Shown here piece by piece: positions 37,578 through 49,741 of a DNA stretch of 64,000 nt; the first letter of the stretch is position 1, and each line of letters begins with the position of its first letter. Origin of the DNA: Steromphala cineraria (Eukaryota > Mollusca > Gastropoda > Trochida > Trochidae); NCBI GenBank assembly GCA_916613615.1, contig OU744725.1, positions 6,554,708 to 6,618,707 on the forward strand. The letters are read 5' to 3'. The notes under the pieces are model-generated. The model searched no databases, had not been told where the DNA came from, and saw only the letters and a list, made by a program, of their open reading frames with translations. A program made the translations under genes and the position numbers.

Positions 37578-37866
37578 ATGATAATTATGTAACGGAATTC
37601 AGTTGGTCAGTTCATAACTTTAAGTGCAATCAATGTGACTTCCGGGTTAAACTCATGTAACCTTGACCTTATCGGCGATAAATTAAAGCAAGATTATTTC
37701 TCCTCTTAAACATAGGTTTTCACAATTGTCATTCGTAAAGTTGCTCATATTTTGATACTTTAGAATTATTAACATCGAATTATGTAGTTTTCCTACCTCA
37801 GTTACTTTGTTAATTCATCATGTCAATCTATAATTACATTTATCCATTTGCCGTAGTTTTGCGTTC

Positions 37867-37955
37867 CGCCATTTTGGGTCAACCAAATGACGTCAAACTT
37901 GCGTGTCACGTGACTCAGTAAAACTATAAATAGCGCCGCGCATGTGTCTTCGGGG
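37867..37955 (+). promoter_or_regulatory. Compact TATA promoter-like block
   Basis: Within 70 bases: CCGCCATTTTG (YY1-like, 37867-37877), TGACGTCA (37888-37895), CACGTG (37907-37912), TGACTCA (37911-37917) and TATAAATA (37925-37932) followed by GCGCCGCGC. A splice-donor-like GTAAGG lies at 38004. No open frame follows. Confidence 0.5.
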
Positions 37956-38510
37956 CGGGAGTTCAAAATCTGTAGAGCACGTAGGATCTTAAGGAAAGCA
38001 TTTGTAAGGTAGGGATCCTTGATCACGTCATTGACTTAGAATTAATTCCGAATCATTCCATTATCCTTCATTACTATCAGCATTTGCTTTGAGGTTTGTT
38101 TTGTCTATTCTTGTAGGGATTTTATTGCATTTAGAGTAACTTATCTATTTGTCTTGCTTGAATCCGGCAAATCCGATTCCGACGGAATGATCCGTCATTG
38201 CTAAATTATGCCAGTGTCTCAATATTAGGCTTAGTGTATATATGACCAAGTCACAAGTACAAGTCACAGTATCAAGAACAGATTCAAGTCACAGATAATT
38301 AATTATCGTTTCTGTGGACGCTTTAATCGTTTAGACTTGTGTGTTGATTCCATGTGATTCCGACGGACTTGATTCTATCACTGCCGATTGCATGATTGTT
38401 CAGTAGCAGGGAGAATAACTCAGCGTTGAAATAGGTTGTGGTTTTATTAATCAATTGTTTATTCCGTTAGGTGATATAGTTTATTTTGAGATTGTTATTC
38501 CATTCCATCA

Positions 38511-38590
38511 AATCCGATTCCGGCAATTCCGATTCCGGCGATTCCGATTCCGGCGGATCTGATTCCTTTGGATCCAGATCCGACGGATCA
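38511..38590 (+). repeat. 15-bp tandem repeat
   Basis: Units of ATTCCGATTCCGGCG, three fairly exact and others degenerate. Related GATTCCGACGG strings occur at 38173 and 38358. The minus frame through it (PESESPESELPES) is an effect of the repeat. Confidence 0.65.
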
Positions 38591-39506
38591 TATAGATTAA
38601 CGTAGGTGATTGGGTAATTCAAGATACAGATCAAGTTCAAGTTCAAGTGTTTATAGTACAGTATTTTTACAGAACAAGTGCTACCCTTAATTCCAACATC
38701 CACTGGTAAGTGCGAGTGCGTAGTGACCTTGACTTGGTCTTATCCATTCCGATGTATTGAAGTTAGGATTGTATCCTCCCAGGACGGACTTAGGTCATAT
38801 GTTTCTTAGGTTCCTTTGTGATAAGAAGAATCCCCATATATACCCAAGCTTTATTATTTCCATTCAGTACTGAAACATTTATTCATGTTGTGTCCACGTG
38901 TTGTGATGGGGCCACGCCCCCCTTGTAGAACTCAGCTGAGAGGTCGACCTCGGAATCACTTCCGGGTCAGGGGTCACTACTTCCGGGTCCAAGTTGAGAT
39001 GTTTTTATTCTTCACTCCCGGGTTTTGGGTTGGATATTTGGGTAACTTAATAGTCGACTAAGTGGGTTTAATTTAAGATTTCTATTCAATCACTATTAGC
39101 GTTAGGTGTTTGTTAATTCTTCTTATATTGGTATCGTTATCTGAGTGTAGAACTTTATTCAACTTTCATGGTAAGTATATGGATCCAAAGCAAGCATCGC
39201 AAGTCAAGCAAGATGTAATCAAGATCAAGTACACATAAGTTCCAGCACCAGATCGTTCAACCTTGTTATTTGCCTGAATAAACTATATAATTAAATTATC
39301 TTTGTTGTGTCATATATCTGCATGTTTGTTTATTGTTTGCATGGTTTGACTCGAGTGTTACTGAGCCTTGTGATATACTTTCACTGAACTTCGCCTTCCG
39401 AACCTGGTATTTATTCTTTGTCACAGTGTTGTGACTGGTGGCAGCATTAACGTTACTAAATTTACATCACCTTTACTAGTCCTCGACCGCCTCCCGTTAC
39501 AATATA

Positions 39507-40358
39507 CACAAAGAACTTAGTTAAGCACCACCACTGTTTTCAGAAAAAAGCGTCTGCTTATAACCCATGCAAAGTTCCAGAAAAACAATTAGGGTTTTTG
39601 ATAGAATGATCATTTAGCAGTGTAGAAATGAAAACTTCACTCAATTTACGATTCACTGTCTCTGGATAACTTTTTTTCCCCGGCTTGGTATTTAAAAAAA
39701 TCCAAGTTTACTTATAACTGAAAATGAAAGTAAATAATGTTTGCTGCAATATGGTAATGATAATTCTCTTGACTGAATTGATAATTTTTAGTAAGGACCT
39801 CTTAGCAAATGTTAGTCGTTAGAACAGTATGAGCCTTCACAGTCACAAAATTATCAAATATCAAATTTGAAAAAAGCTTCCCTAAGAAAAAACTGGCGAC
39901 TCTTTAAGATAATGGCTTCTCTAAAGGAAGAAGAAGTGTTTGACCAACACGTCCAACTCAAAGAATCTAAACTTTACACACAGATTTGAAATTTTTCGAA
40001 ATTTTCTCAATTATGGTTGTAAAAAGTACTGAAAATTCAATGTTCTGTTAAGCTTTTATCGTGCATGATAAAAAAGGTTTCTCTAATTGCTTTTAAAAAT
40101 TGATTTTAAAAATCCAAATTTTCATGCGTGGTTTCTCACCAATGACAATAGTTATATTTAGCCAAATTTCAGTGGTCTCACATTTTTTCTCATATTTTCA
40201 ATTATTTTGTATTATAAGGATTTTCACGTCAATTAAATAGTAAATAGTACGGCAATTGTTATATCTAGAGTGGTCAATACATCAAATATATCACAATATT
40301 CAAAGAGCTCCCAAATTTCATTTTACAAAATGGGCGGTGCTTAATTAAGTTCTTTGTG
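39507..40358. mobile_element. Mariner-type non-autonomous element (852 bp)
   Basis: Inverted ends CACAAAGAACTTAGTTAAGC and (in complement) CACAAAGAACTTAATTAAGC, with TA on each side (39505-39506, 40359-40360). No open frame of a transposase remains inside. Confidence 0.7.
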
Positions 40359-40619
40359 TATATATACAAAGATACATCATGATTTTATGCGTTAATTTTT
40401 AATGCATAAAAATAGCAGCAGAAATGAACAATAATGGTATCATTAATTGTATTCAAATTCGAATGTTATGGCATCAATTAAATTAATAATAAAAGCCGCA
40501 TGTTACCGTTATATTCGTCAAAGGGTCAATCAAAAAGCAGAAATTAACGATGATTTGTTCTCAAAAGATAAGAACGACAGAAAATAGTCTTTCCAACACA
40601 ACGACCTTTTGTTGTAATA

Positions 40620-40745
40620 TATAGTTTGTGATTTTTAAAAAGCCCCTTATGGGAGGGGTACCGGGCCCCCTGAACCCCTTTGATCTGCCACTGTTCTGCA
40701 TTTTTAAATTTTTTATTGACTTGAATCTATAACTAATTTTCAAAA

Positions 40746-40786
<41 letters not shown>

Positions 40787-40840
40787 CCGGACCCCCTGAA
40801 CCCCCCCCCCCCCCCCCCCCCCCCTTGGATCCGCCACTGC
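40620..40840 (-). repeat. Element termini with a 40-base G tract and a C tract
   Basis: G at 40746-40785 and C at 40801-40824, around GGTCCGGACCCCC. On the minus strand CAGTGGCGGATCCAAGGGGG and, 140 bases on, CAGTGGCAGATCAAAGGGG look like two copies of one transposon end. Confidence 0.55.
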
Positions 40841-40844
40841 TTAA

Positions 40845-42580
40845 CATGACATGGAGCAAGCGTTGTTTCTGTCAATTCAGCATCTTGTTCAGAAATACAG
40901 GGAAGATTTTCCTGAATAATGAAAACTCAAATAGGTTCAAAAGAATTCCATCTTTCCTTCAGGTTTCGTGTTCTGGGAGTTCCAGGGTCGAATGAACCTC
41001 AACTAATCAAAAATTGCTGCTACACCAAAACATTGACTGTTTTCGAAATGATCAACTGGATAAGTGCAGAAGAGTTTGTTCCTTCTGCTATCTTCAGACA
41101 CGTTCAAAGTTGAAAGAAATACTACGTTATTTAAATTGCAGATATTGTAAAACATTATCTCAGGTTTATAATAACTACGGATTAATTAAAATCGGCAATC
41201 CCTTCCTGTTTGTGTTTGTAACTTGTTCTACTGTTTCATGAAAGAAGCCGTTTGGTTCTAGGGCTTGTATTATAACGATTCTTCTGAAGAAATTGAGGAA
41301 GTTACATCTCATGTTAATCAAATGAGTTATGAATCCCTCGCACAAAGATACTTTGCTCATTAATCTTTGAATCATAAACGAGGAAGTCGATTATGGAAAG
41401 GAATGAGATTGATGATAATGCCTGACGGTAAGAGAAGATTTGTGGGATGGAAATAATTCATTTGGAACTCAGTATCGTCTTTCCCAATACATTGAATACT
41501 TCTTATGATGCTTGATGGACAACAAGTCAGATTCTCGAAAGACATTTACCGTTATCTGGATTAACATGACGTGATATGATTTAAAGTGTACGAGTTGTGA
41601 GACGTTTTTTTTTTAAAACGAACTTACAATATAATCACGAACAATGAATTGGCATTAACAATCATTAATTAAATTGTATTGCTTTAAACACAAACTTGAA
41701 AGCCTCAAGTCATTAAATGAAATGTTTGTTTATTTTACCCAAGAACACCTTAAAGTTGATTCATTCAGATTCGTGAAATGAATTGCATATTAACCTGACC
41801 TTTGCATTAATCTATGACTTCATAATTGTCAATGATATACGACTAAAACTATCTGAATTCTATTTTCATTTCCAAGTTTATTGAACATAACGCTATTGAT
41901 ATTAAGTTAACATAAAAACAGTTTAAAAAGATGTGACAAAGTGATACGTTTGTTTAGTTAGTGAGTCAAATAATAAGCAGAGATATGGAAACTTATTTTT
42001 ATTTTACGACTTGTATTTACCCTCTGTTCAGTTCTGTTCATCCCCAAACACTCCTAATCCTTTATAAAGATAAGTCGGAAATTATTTATATTTGTGGCAA
42101 AGTTGGAAACTATCTTTTGAAATCGTGCCCCATTATTTCATGCCTTGTGACTTATTCTAATCTGACAGGATTGACAATAATCTTTGTACTGATTCTATTG
42201 ACTTTAGCAGAAAGTTCTACTCTGCAAACTCCTATAAACACCATGTGTTCATATCTCTAACAGTAACAAGGTATTTGAATTAGCATGAAAATGAAAATCA
42301 ATATACAAGTGATGTCACTCTCATTCAATCTGACGTAATTGTTTGTAACAAGACACGACAGTAAATTAAGAAATAAGACTTTGTAAAACCTAAATGATGA
42401 ATATTCATTTTTTAAATGTATTTATGTCAAATGCTACCATGGGCCTAAAGGGCACAGTCATACCCCTTCAAAACATCAATTCAATTGCTGAAACGCTAAT
42501 GTGAGTTCGGCAACAAAACTCTAAGGCAGTCACCATGAAGCCTCAGGTTAGGAAATGCTGATCAATGAGTAATAATTTTG
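40845..42580. other. No gene recognised
   Basis: AT-rich. Open frames of 64-99 codons (for example 41961-42260) show no recognisable family. Confidence 0.3.
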
Positions 42581-42590
42581 ATCAATTTTT

Positions 42591-42830
42591 AAGAGGATGA
42601 TGTTGCAAACCTGTATATATCTGAAGATAGTTGTTCTGACAGTTACTATGTACAAAATGACTCTGATCTTGAGTCAACATCGTCAGATGGGGACGGTGTA
42701 CATGTATCTGTAGCAGTAAGAAGAGCAGAGAGAGTGAACAGAGGAGCTCTCTCTGCACAAGAAACGTTTGCACGGAACACGGTACACATACAATTGCGTG
42801 CGATGACTGCACAGAGCAAGTTGTTCTGAA
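42591..42830 (+). pseudogene. Acidic, Ser-rich coding remnant (unassigned)
   Basis: A plus frame without an ATG reads DDVANLYISEDSCSDSYY, then NDSDLESTSSDGDG, then a basic VRRAERVNRGALSAQETFAR, to a TGA near 42828. The composition looks like real protein, similar to acidic N-termini of some transposases, but no family is recognised. The downstream sequence has stops in all frames. Confidence 0.3.
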
Positions 42831-43032
42831 TGAACTGAGTAAATGGTTGGTTTCCATTCTAAACATTACCTATATCAGTTTTAAATCTCCAACAGAGTGT
42901 GCAGATTCTCCCAATATCGCTTGTCAATTTAGCAGATTTCTAGGTTTCAGTTCTGTTAACACATAATTCATTAAACTACATGTAAGTTTTGTCTAAAATA
43001 AATGAATGAATACTTCAAAAATGAAATCTTTG

Positions 43033-43148
43033 TTTTTATTCTTTTATTGTGAACATTTGTTTTAATATGGCTTCGTGCACTCTGTACACTTCGATGATGG
43101 CGCTCTCCACTTGTGCTCTAACATCGGCTTCAGAATGACAAAGACACC
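43033..43148 (-). CDS. Possible terminal coding exon
   Basis: After an acceptor-like TTCTTTAG the minus frame reads CLCHSEADVRAQVESAIIEV, then YRVHEAILKQMFTIKE and a stop. The stop is embedded next to AATAAAAGAATAAAA, a poly(A) signal. Composition and punctuation suggest a last exon, but no upstream exon was found within the next few kb. Confidence 0.3.
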
Positions 43149-43154
43149 CTAAAG

Positions 43155-44190
43155 AATGAAAATTTAGAATGGTATAATTGGAATATATCATAAGAAAATA
43201 GATATACCCTTAGACTGCAGAATCATTACATTATTGTATATGCATTTGTCTTATTTTACTCTCGTACTGTGCATCGTTATATCTGTAAAGTGAAACTCAT
43301 AAGTATGATATGATAGATATGTAATTCGGAAATCGTAAAACTACAAATATAAAGAATGTCATTATTCAGTAATATACTAAGTACATGTAACAGGAACAAG
43401 TTGTAAATACTTTCTGTCATTAAATAGACTATATGTACAGGTTGTAAATACTTCATTCTTTCTGAAACATGATGCAAAATCCAGTTAATAAAGACTTAGT
43501 GTTTTTATCATGTTTGTGGTGTTATGTTTTGTTGTTGACAGGTGACCTAGTTATAGACTAGACTGTTGAGGTCAGAGGTCAGTCCAAGTGTAGTTCATGC
43601 ACATGAGGGTCATACTCATTGTTTTCATGGGTTAGGTTCATGTGAGAAAGTACCAGTCCACTTCATCTGTGAACTGATAATCTGATTGGATAAAGATGTT
43701 TGGTGCATGAGGAAGTTGAGCTTTCTCATGACTTGCTGTTTTTCTCTGCTTCTGGCAAGATCTGGAAGGTCATGTAGGAGGTCATTGTTTTACTGGTGAG
43801 TTTTCTTGGTTTTTATAGAAAAGTAAAATAATACAAAAACATGTCTAATTAGTAGCAGTTTATTCAATTCCTGTTGTTATGGAGTTTCTGGTGTTTGGTG
43901 ACAGAATATTTTATCAATAATGTTGAACTTGTTCACTGAATGATTTCTTGGGTAATGTATTTGGAAATGATTCATGTTGAATAGAATATTTAACACGAGT
44001 TGGAAGTGATAAAATATGCCATTCATTGTGGTTCTTATTAGTGTACTTTATTGTTCAGTTTACTAGCGTGTCTGGTTACTATTCTCATGCTGAAATCTTA
44101 GCAGCTTGTCCCATAGAGGGTGAGGATAATTACTATTGTACTGCTAACTACTTTTAAAGCCTAAATGTGAAATTATTAATATTAAATACC
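43155..44190. other. No gene recognised
   Basis: AT-rich. Contains a repeated 'caggttgtaaatact' pair near 43390-43450. No coding signal. Confidence 0.25.
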
Positions 44191-44206
44191 AAGTGTAACT
44201 TTGTAA

Positions 44207-44515
44207 ATGACTGACTTTCTCCTTCACATTCACAGATCTCAAAACCACCTTACAGATCTCAAAACCAACTCACAGATCTATCCTTTGCTTTTGCCAGTCC
44301 TCAACTTTGGAATTCTCTTCCTAAGGAATTTAGGATCATTTCATCAAAGGAAACTTTTAAAACTGCTGAAAACTCATCTGTTCACTATTGCCTTTAGTAC
44401 CTCCAACTGAACTTTAATTCTCTTTTTATTGTCAAAGCGCCACTGAGCATCTTGATGGTGGAAATAAGGCGCTCTACAAATTCATTATTATTATTATTAT
44501 TTATTATTTATTTTT
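44207..44515 (+). mobile_element. L2/CR1-like LINE 3' end
   Basis: One frame reads FAFASPQLWNSLPKEFRIIS, and a shifted frame continues LLKTHLFTIAF. Together these are the usual last residues of L2/CR1-type polymerases. Then CGCCACTGAGCATCTTGATG, AAGGCGCTCTACAAATTC and an ATT microsatellite tail. Frameshifted, so dead. Confidence 0.7.
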
Positions 44516-44519
44516 ATTA

Positions 44520-45600
44520 AATGAGTATATTTGTTATGTCATGATGGTTTATTAGTTTTGTATGTCTTTGTTTATTTGGTTTATTTAAATCTACAAGTGA
44601 TGAATGCAATATAAAGCCATGTGATTTTGACGGTAATGAACTATTAATGAAAGATTGTGAACTCTACATTATATAAATGAACTTATAATTTTGTATCTGT
44701 TTAACAGAGATGTGTTGATATTGAATAAAGCGTTTCACGGCCACTAACGAGTTTGACTGATTGATGACCGTTGCATACATACTTACCGTTGAACTTGTAA
44801 GTGTTGACTGGATTCTCTGCATTGATTCTCCCCTCATTCAACTAGTAAGTGCTAAACATAGGCTTGAAAAGACTTCTTTAAAGTAAAACATTAGGGGGTA
44901 CCTCAGCCTCTTAGGCAAATATTAACAGTTAAAGACAAGAACAAAGAGTAGCAGGAAAAGGATATCATTCAGGAAATCGATAGATTTCATTAAAAACACA
45001 TTGTTAGTATTGCTGTCCTGAACTCAATATTTGAATGACATTTTCGCCCAATCATACTCTATTTCAGTATATATAGTCTCAATTTGTGCCATCTATAATG
45101 ATTTACATGTGATGTATATCAAACTCTTTTATGTTGAAGAAAGGACCTTGTCAGATTTAAATGATATTACTTACTTTAGATGTGATCAATTCTTGATTAT
45201 ATATCACACGATGTTTCAATGATCTATCAGAGCTGTAGGCTTTGGTGTTGATAGACGTTGCTGAGACGTTTTGAAAGTGACAAAGTAAATCCTTAAGAAC
45301 CAGTCGGGATAAAAAAAGATCATAGCCTTGTTAAAACGTAAAAAAAATTAAATTAAATTAATTTATTTTGGTTTTCTCAGTAGATGCACGCCTAGCCGTC
45401 TTGTAACAATCGTTGGCTGAAATTCAATTGCTTATTTCCTTTATCACACCACGGGGAAATATAAGTTTTACACATATCACATCTGAAATACACCTGGTTT
45501 TTGGAAAACTACATTAAGTATTCTATTCATTATATGAATTTTAATGAAATATGTTATTAAGATGACTGTAAAACTGGAAAGTTACCCCCTTTTGTTCACA
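44520..45600. other. No gene recognised
   Basis: AT-rich; TAAATTAAATTAA run near 45346. No coding signal. Confidence 0.3.
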
Positions 45601-45620
45601 TGGCTGAAAGTAGTTCCGGC

Positions 45621-45755
45621 ACCTGATCAGTGACGATATTATATATCGTCACTGGTTACAGTGAAAATATAATATATCGTCTATATTGCCTCATAGACAG
45701 TTTATTTTACTGATAAAACCCAGTATTTCATCGCTGATCATATACAATAAATAGC
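45621..45755. repeat. Hairpin 5 with conserved tail
   Basis: CAGTGACGATATTATATATCGTCACTG is a near-perfect hairpin at 45628-45654. The tail GTTTATTTTACTGATAAAAC...ATACAATAAAT matches the tail at 21252-21303, although the hairpin arms of the two copies differ. Confidence 0.7.
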
Positions 45756-46529
45756 GATATTACACGAGTATATCAAACCGCAATTCATATATGGGGGAGT
45801 AATGAATTGAAAACCGTAACATATATAAACAAATTCTTTTTGTGAGAAACATTTTCAAATAACTGGGCAACTTTATCTGTTTTTGTGAGTCAGGTTGTTG
45901 AAGATTAAAGAGGAATATAGCACAGTTTTATTCAATCCACTTGACATAAGCAAGTATTCCAAATCTAGAATGAGTCGTTACTCGGTGAAATCACACTTTA
46001 GAATATGCTCATAAAGGTGTCTGAAGAGCTAATTGCGTCATCAGCGTTCGCATTTTGCCTCTTTGAATCTGAATGTTAGTCATATTTCGGGGATGAAATG
46101 TTATGCGTGTCTTTAAGATTTTATCCAAAGGAAAAGTAGTGGGCTATATTGGCTTAGTTACTCTCAGCCAGCGAGGGTAATTACTCACAGTAATAAATGA
46201 AAGAATCAATTCATCTGCACGTTTGCCATTCCCGCATCATTGATTGCTCTTCAGCTGTGTATGAATAGTGCATATTCGAAGTTGTACATGTATATTTGAA
46301 AAATAACAAGCAGGAGACATGGTCGAGCTATATCCCACGCAAATGGCCATTATGTATAGATTTTACTTGTCTTTTTCTATCAACTTTGATGTAGAAGATT
46401 CCATTCCAAACTGTTGATGGATATGCAGAAAACTGTTATTATGTAAACACTAAATGATCCAAACGTTATCTTCGCTCTTGGGCATTATTCGTTCATTGTG
46501 TATTTAGGATCTCCATGATCAATTTGTTC

Positions 46530-47105
46530 ATTTAAAACCGAAAAAGAAATAAAAATGACTCACTAATATATTCAAAACATTTTACAAGCATAATTTCAAA
46601 ATTGTTAATCATGACACACGTTCATGTCAGTCTGTATCTCAATACCACATTTGATGAAATGACAAACAGCCCTGGCGGCAATGGTTTTTGTGTTTCCTAA
46701 CAGAGTCATATACTTTTCATGGGAAATTAAGAAAACATATTTTAATTTGTTTACTGCATGTATGACACACTTTCATACGATTATGTATCTCAATGTCAAA
46801 TTTGATCAAAATGTGACGATGAGATAAGAATTTGTCAGCCACAGTTTTCAAACAGAGTCCTAATTTTTTGCCAAAAAAGGCAAACTGTTACAAATATATT
46901 TTCAAAACTGTTGATCAGGGACAGGACTTGATATATTTTTTTTACAAATTTATCACTTTTTCTCCCAATATGTAGATATCCTCAAAATCGTTACTCATGA
47001 CACATTGTTTCTTCATTGAGTTTGTATTGAAATTGGTGATTATAGTTACAAAGTTTTGAGCCGGACACAAAGTGTAACGGCCGGACAGGTGGACGGTGCC
47101 CATTT
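46530..47105 (+). repeat. Degenerate tandem repeat element
   Basis: Three similar blocks start near 46610 (CATGACACACGTTCATG), 46757 (TATGACACACTTTCATA) and 46997 (CATGACACATTGTTTC). The element closes with GCCGGACACAAAGTGTAACG and GCCGGACAGGTGGACGG, like other dispersed mollusc elements. Confidence 0.5.
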
Positions 47106-47109
47106 TAAT

Positions 47110-48700
47110 ATCACAATAATAAAAACAAAATCCTTATTTCGTGAACAGAACAAACTTCAACTCACAAAGCACTCGTTCCAAATAACATTAGGTTTTACTT
47201 ACTACACTGATATTCTTAAGGATACAATGGCATAGTGTTTTCTGTATCTTTCTTCAGTGGTTATGGGCCAACTGGGAACTTTTGTTGAAGAAAGGGATGA
47301 CGTCTTATTCAGACTAGTATTTCTTGCATGATATCATGTGTAACGTCTACCACAGACATTCCCATGGTAATCGCCTTGTTCTTGGTAGTCTGAGAATAAC
47401 CTTAAGTCATCATCAGACAGACATGATGATAAAAGAGCAATTACCTCTATGAATGATCTTCTATATAAGGAAAAGCCCGAGTGATGTGTGAATCAGCTTA
47501 TGTTTACTGCCACACAATACGGGACACCGATAAAGCAGGTTTTAAAGTTAATAATAAATTATGAGTTTAAAATCAATACACATGTTATTGAGTGCGTAAC
47601 ATTGTTATTTTGTTAATATGGAATCACAAATCTGCAACACTGCCAGCACTGATCTTACTAACATCTAGTTTTCTCACTTGACCATTGCCAAGGCTTGGTG
47701 TTCGAGTTGGTTCGCTTTTGGTGTTATCGGTACTGAAAATGTGAAACCACCCTTGTATTATTGTAGAGACCACATTTCTACCTATGTTCAATCTTATTTA
47801 ATGAAATAGGTGACGAACACATATAAGCATATGCGAGAACCTACAAATGTATGCACCAACAAAACTAAGTTTTGTTCTGTTGATTCAAAATTTTATCACA
47901 AACTAATCCAATTCAACGGAATATCCAATCAAACAACCCCTGGAGTGGACACTTGCTCAGAAAATTCACACAACAAGTGCGTGTACACCTAAAGTTAAAA
48001 AAAACCCAGCTATTCTCCATCATCACCACTTCCGTAAGTCAATTATCTTAAAGATGAAAACAGCAAGGTCCTTCAAATGGTTTTTGACATAAGGAGAAGT
48101 GCCTTCCATTGGTTCAGGATTTTGAATCATTAAGGCAATTAGTTTTTTCGATAGAAGACCATATTCTATAATTCACGTGGTGAATTTGGAATATTTATGA
48201 TTGTGTGTCAGTCAGTGTCGTTATGAAAGAGTTATGCTTGTGTTTATGTTTTTGGTCAACTATGCTATATGATTATCCACACTCTTATTGCATTACCATA
48301 AATGGTATAATTGTGAATCAAAATCTCGACATTGTGTTAAAAAATAAAGTTCAAATATGATAAAATTGGTTTTTTTTCTGTTACATTACACGCCTTTTAA
48401 TCTAACAATGATGTACAGTCTTTACTTAATAATAACAGTTAGTGTTATGTAATTATGTAAATTATCAATAACTATATCAAACGTAAAATGTATTCGTTCA
48501 GACAACGTCAGCCGCGAGTATGAGACACGAGATTAAACAACCGCTACCTGGCATGATTTATATTAAGGTACGATAATAGTACAGACAGGAATCCAGTATT
48601 CCAAGTACTTAGTGGAACATAAAGGTTAACTATATCTACAGTACACACGTAGAAATGACCAAATATTATACGAAGTGTGTTTACCCTTTCCTACTACGTG
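47110..48700. other. No gene recognised
   Basis: AT-rich intergenic sequence without a convincing frame or repeat. Confidence 0.3.
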
Positions 48701-48706
48701 AAATTT

Positions 48707-49740
48707 CTAATAACCATACAAATTGTATGTGTCCAAGATGGAATAATATCGAAGGTAGAGAATGATAATTAACATCGGGGAATACAAAGGGAAATTATAT
48801 ATCCGTTTGTGAAAATTATCTATATCAAATAACTCTTTTGAGAAGCATTTAGAAGTTTTTATAATAATATAGAGTGGATATACAACCTCTTTATTGCAGG
48901 CGTGCGACGTTTTGGCGTTGATACTAACACCGTTATCAAGCAAATCAAATAACTCTTCCTTATATACATATTTACATATATCAGAGCAATGTAAAATGGG
49001 CATGAAGGAGCAAAGATTATCCATTGGTTATTATGTCAAGGAACAGTAATAGATTTGATTAAGTTCAGGGAAAGAGGTACACACACTCGAGAGTCAACAT
49101 AAGTGGTTATTTAAAACAGTCATCAACGAAAGTAAATTTGTTTGTACAGTTGTAATAGATATTGTATGATGCATGTTACAACATCGGCAAGATGGATCCT
49201 TTAGTTACTTTGTCCTGTATTCCCCATTCATGAACTCAAGGACAGGGTTAACAAAAGAGCAATTATTCATGTCTGAGAGATTCAGAACATTGTATGAGGT
49301 TACCCTCTCAGACCATGCAGAGATATCGTCCATTAAGTCTGGGAGATGGATCAAATCGTACATCTCCCGCATGGTCATCAAATTGCTCTGCAAGTGGGTG
49401 CTCAGAAGAAGCAAATTTCGGATATCCCCTAGAACAACATGTTTTATTGATAGTATTACAGATGAATGCTGATAAAATACTCCTTGTCATTCAGCGATCA
49501 ATGAATAATCCTTTATCAAACAGCAGATTACAATTGTATAACAGGCAGACAGGCGGGTAATAGCTCATAACCGCTGCTCACTTGGCTGAAGGCAACATCA
49601 AACAGTGGCATCATGATATTGACTTCAACACGATCAGAGAAAAACATCCTCACATTCGATCTCGGGACTCTGTGAGTGCGGGCCTGTCCAGCGGATCAGT
49701 CATCCCCCGCTATGAGTCGATCTATCGCCAACACTAACTA
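48707..49740 (-). pseudogene. Possible decayed ankyrin-like coding region
   Basis: The minus frame 49024-48707 has ELFDLLDNGVSINAKT followed by PLYIIIKT, similar in spacing to an ankyrin repeat (LLDxGxxINAKT...PLxxAI). Upstream, 49414-49205 (LMTMREMYDLIHLPDLMDD) and around 49600 (VNIMMPLFDVAFSQ) could be more pieces. Frames do not join, and no splice model is clear. It may be chance. Confidence 0.22.
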
Positions 49741-49741
49741 C

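Larger units (their letters stand above)
37867..39440 (+). mobile_element. Possible LTR-type element remnant
   Basis: The TATA block, an AATAAA at about 39276, and TGGTGGCAGCAT near 39438 (a primer-binding-site-like string) are in the order of an LTR. No second LTR, coding region or clear 5' end was found. A host non-coding gene is the alternative. Confidence 0.3.

Noticed and set aside
37391..37660. Plus-strand ORFs over the OTU fragment
   Set aside because: Antisense of the minus frame that carries the GDGN.LF block.
38467..38703. ORF with PESESPESE repeats
   Set aside because: Translation of the 15-bp DNA repeat; no sign of a gene around it.
40561..40875. 104-codon minus-strand ORF with poly-Gly and poly-Pro
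   Set aside because: Its sequence is made by the G and C tracts of a repeat.
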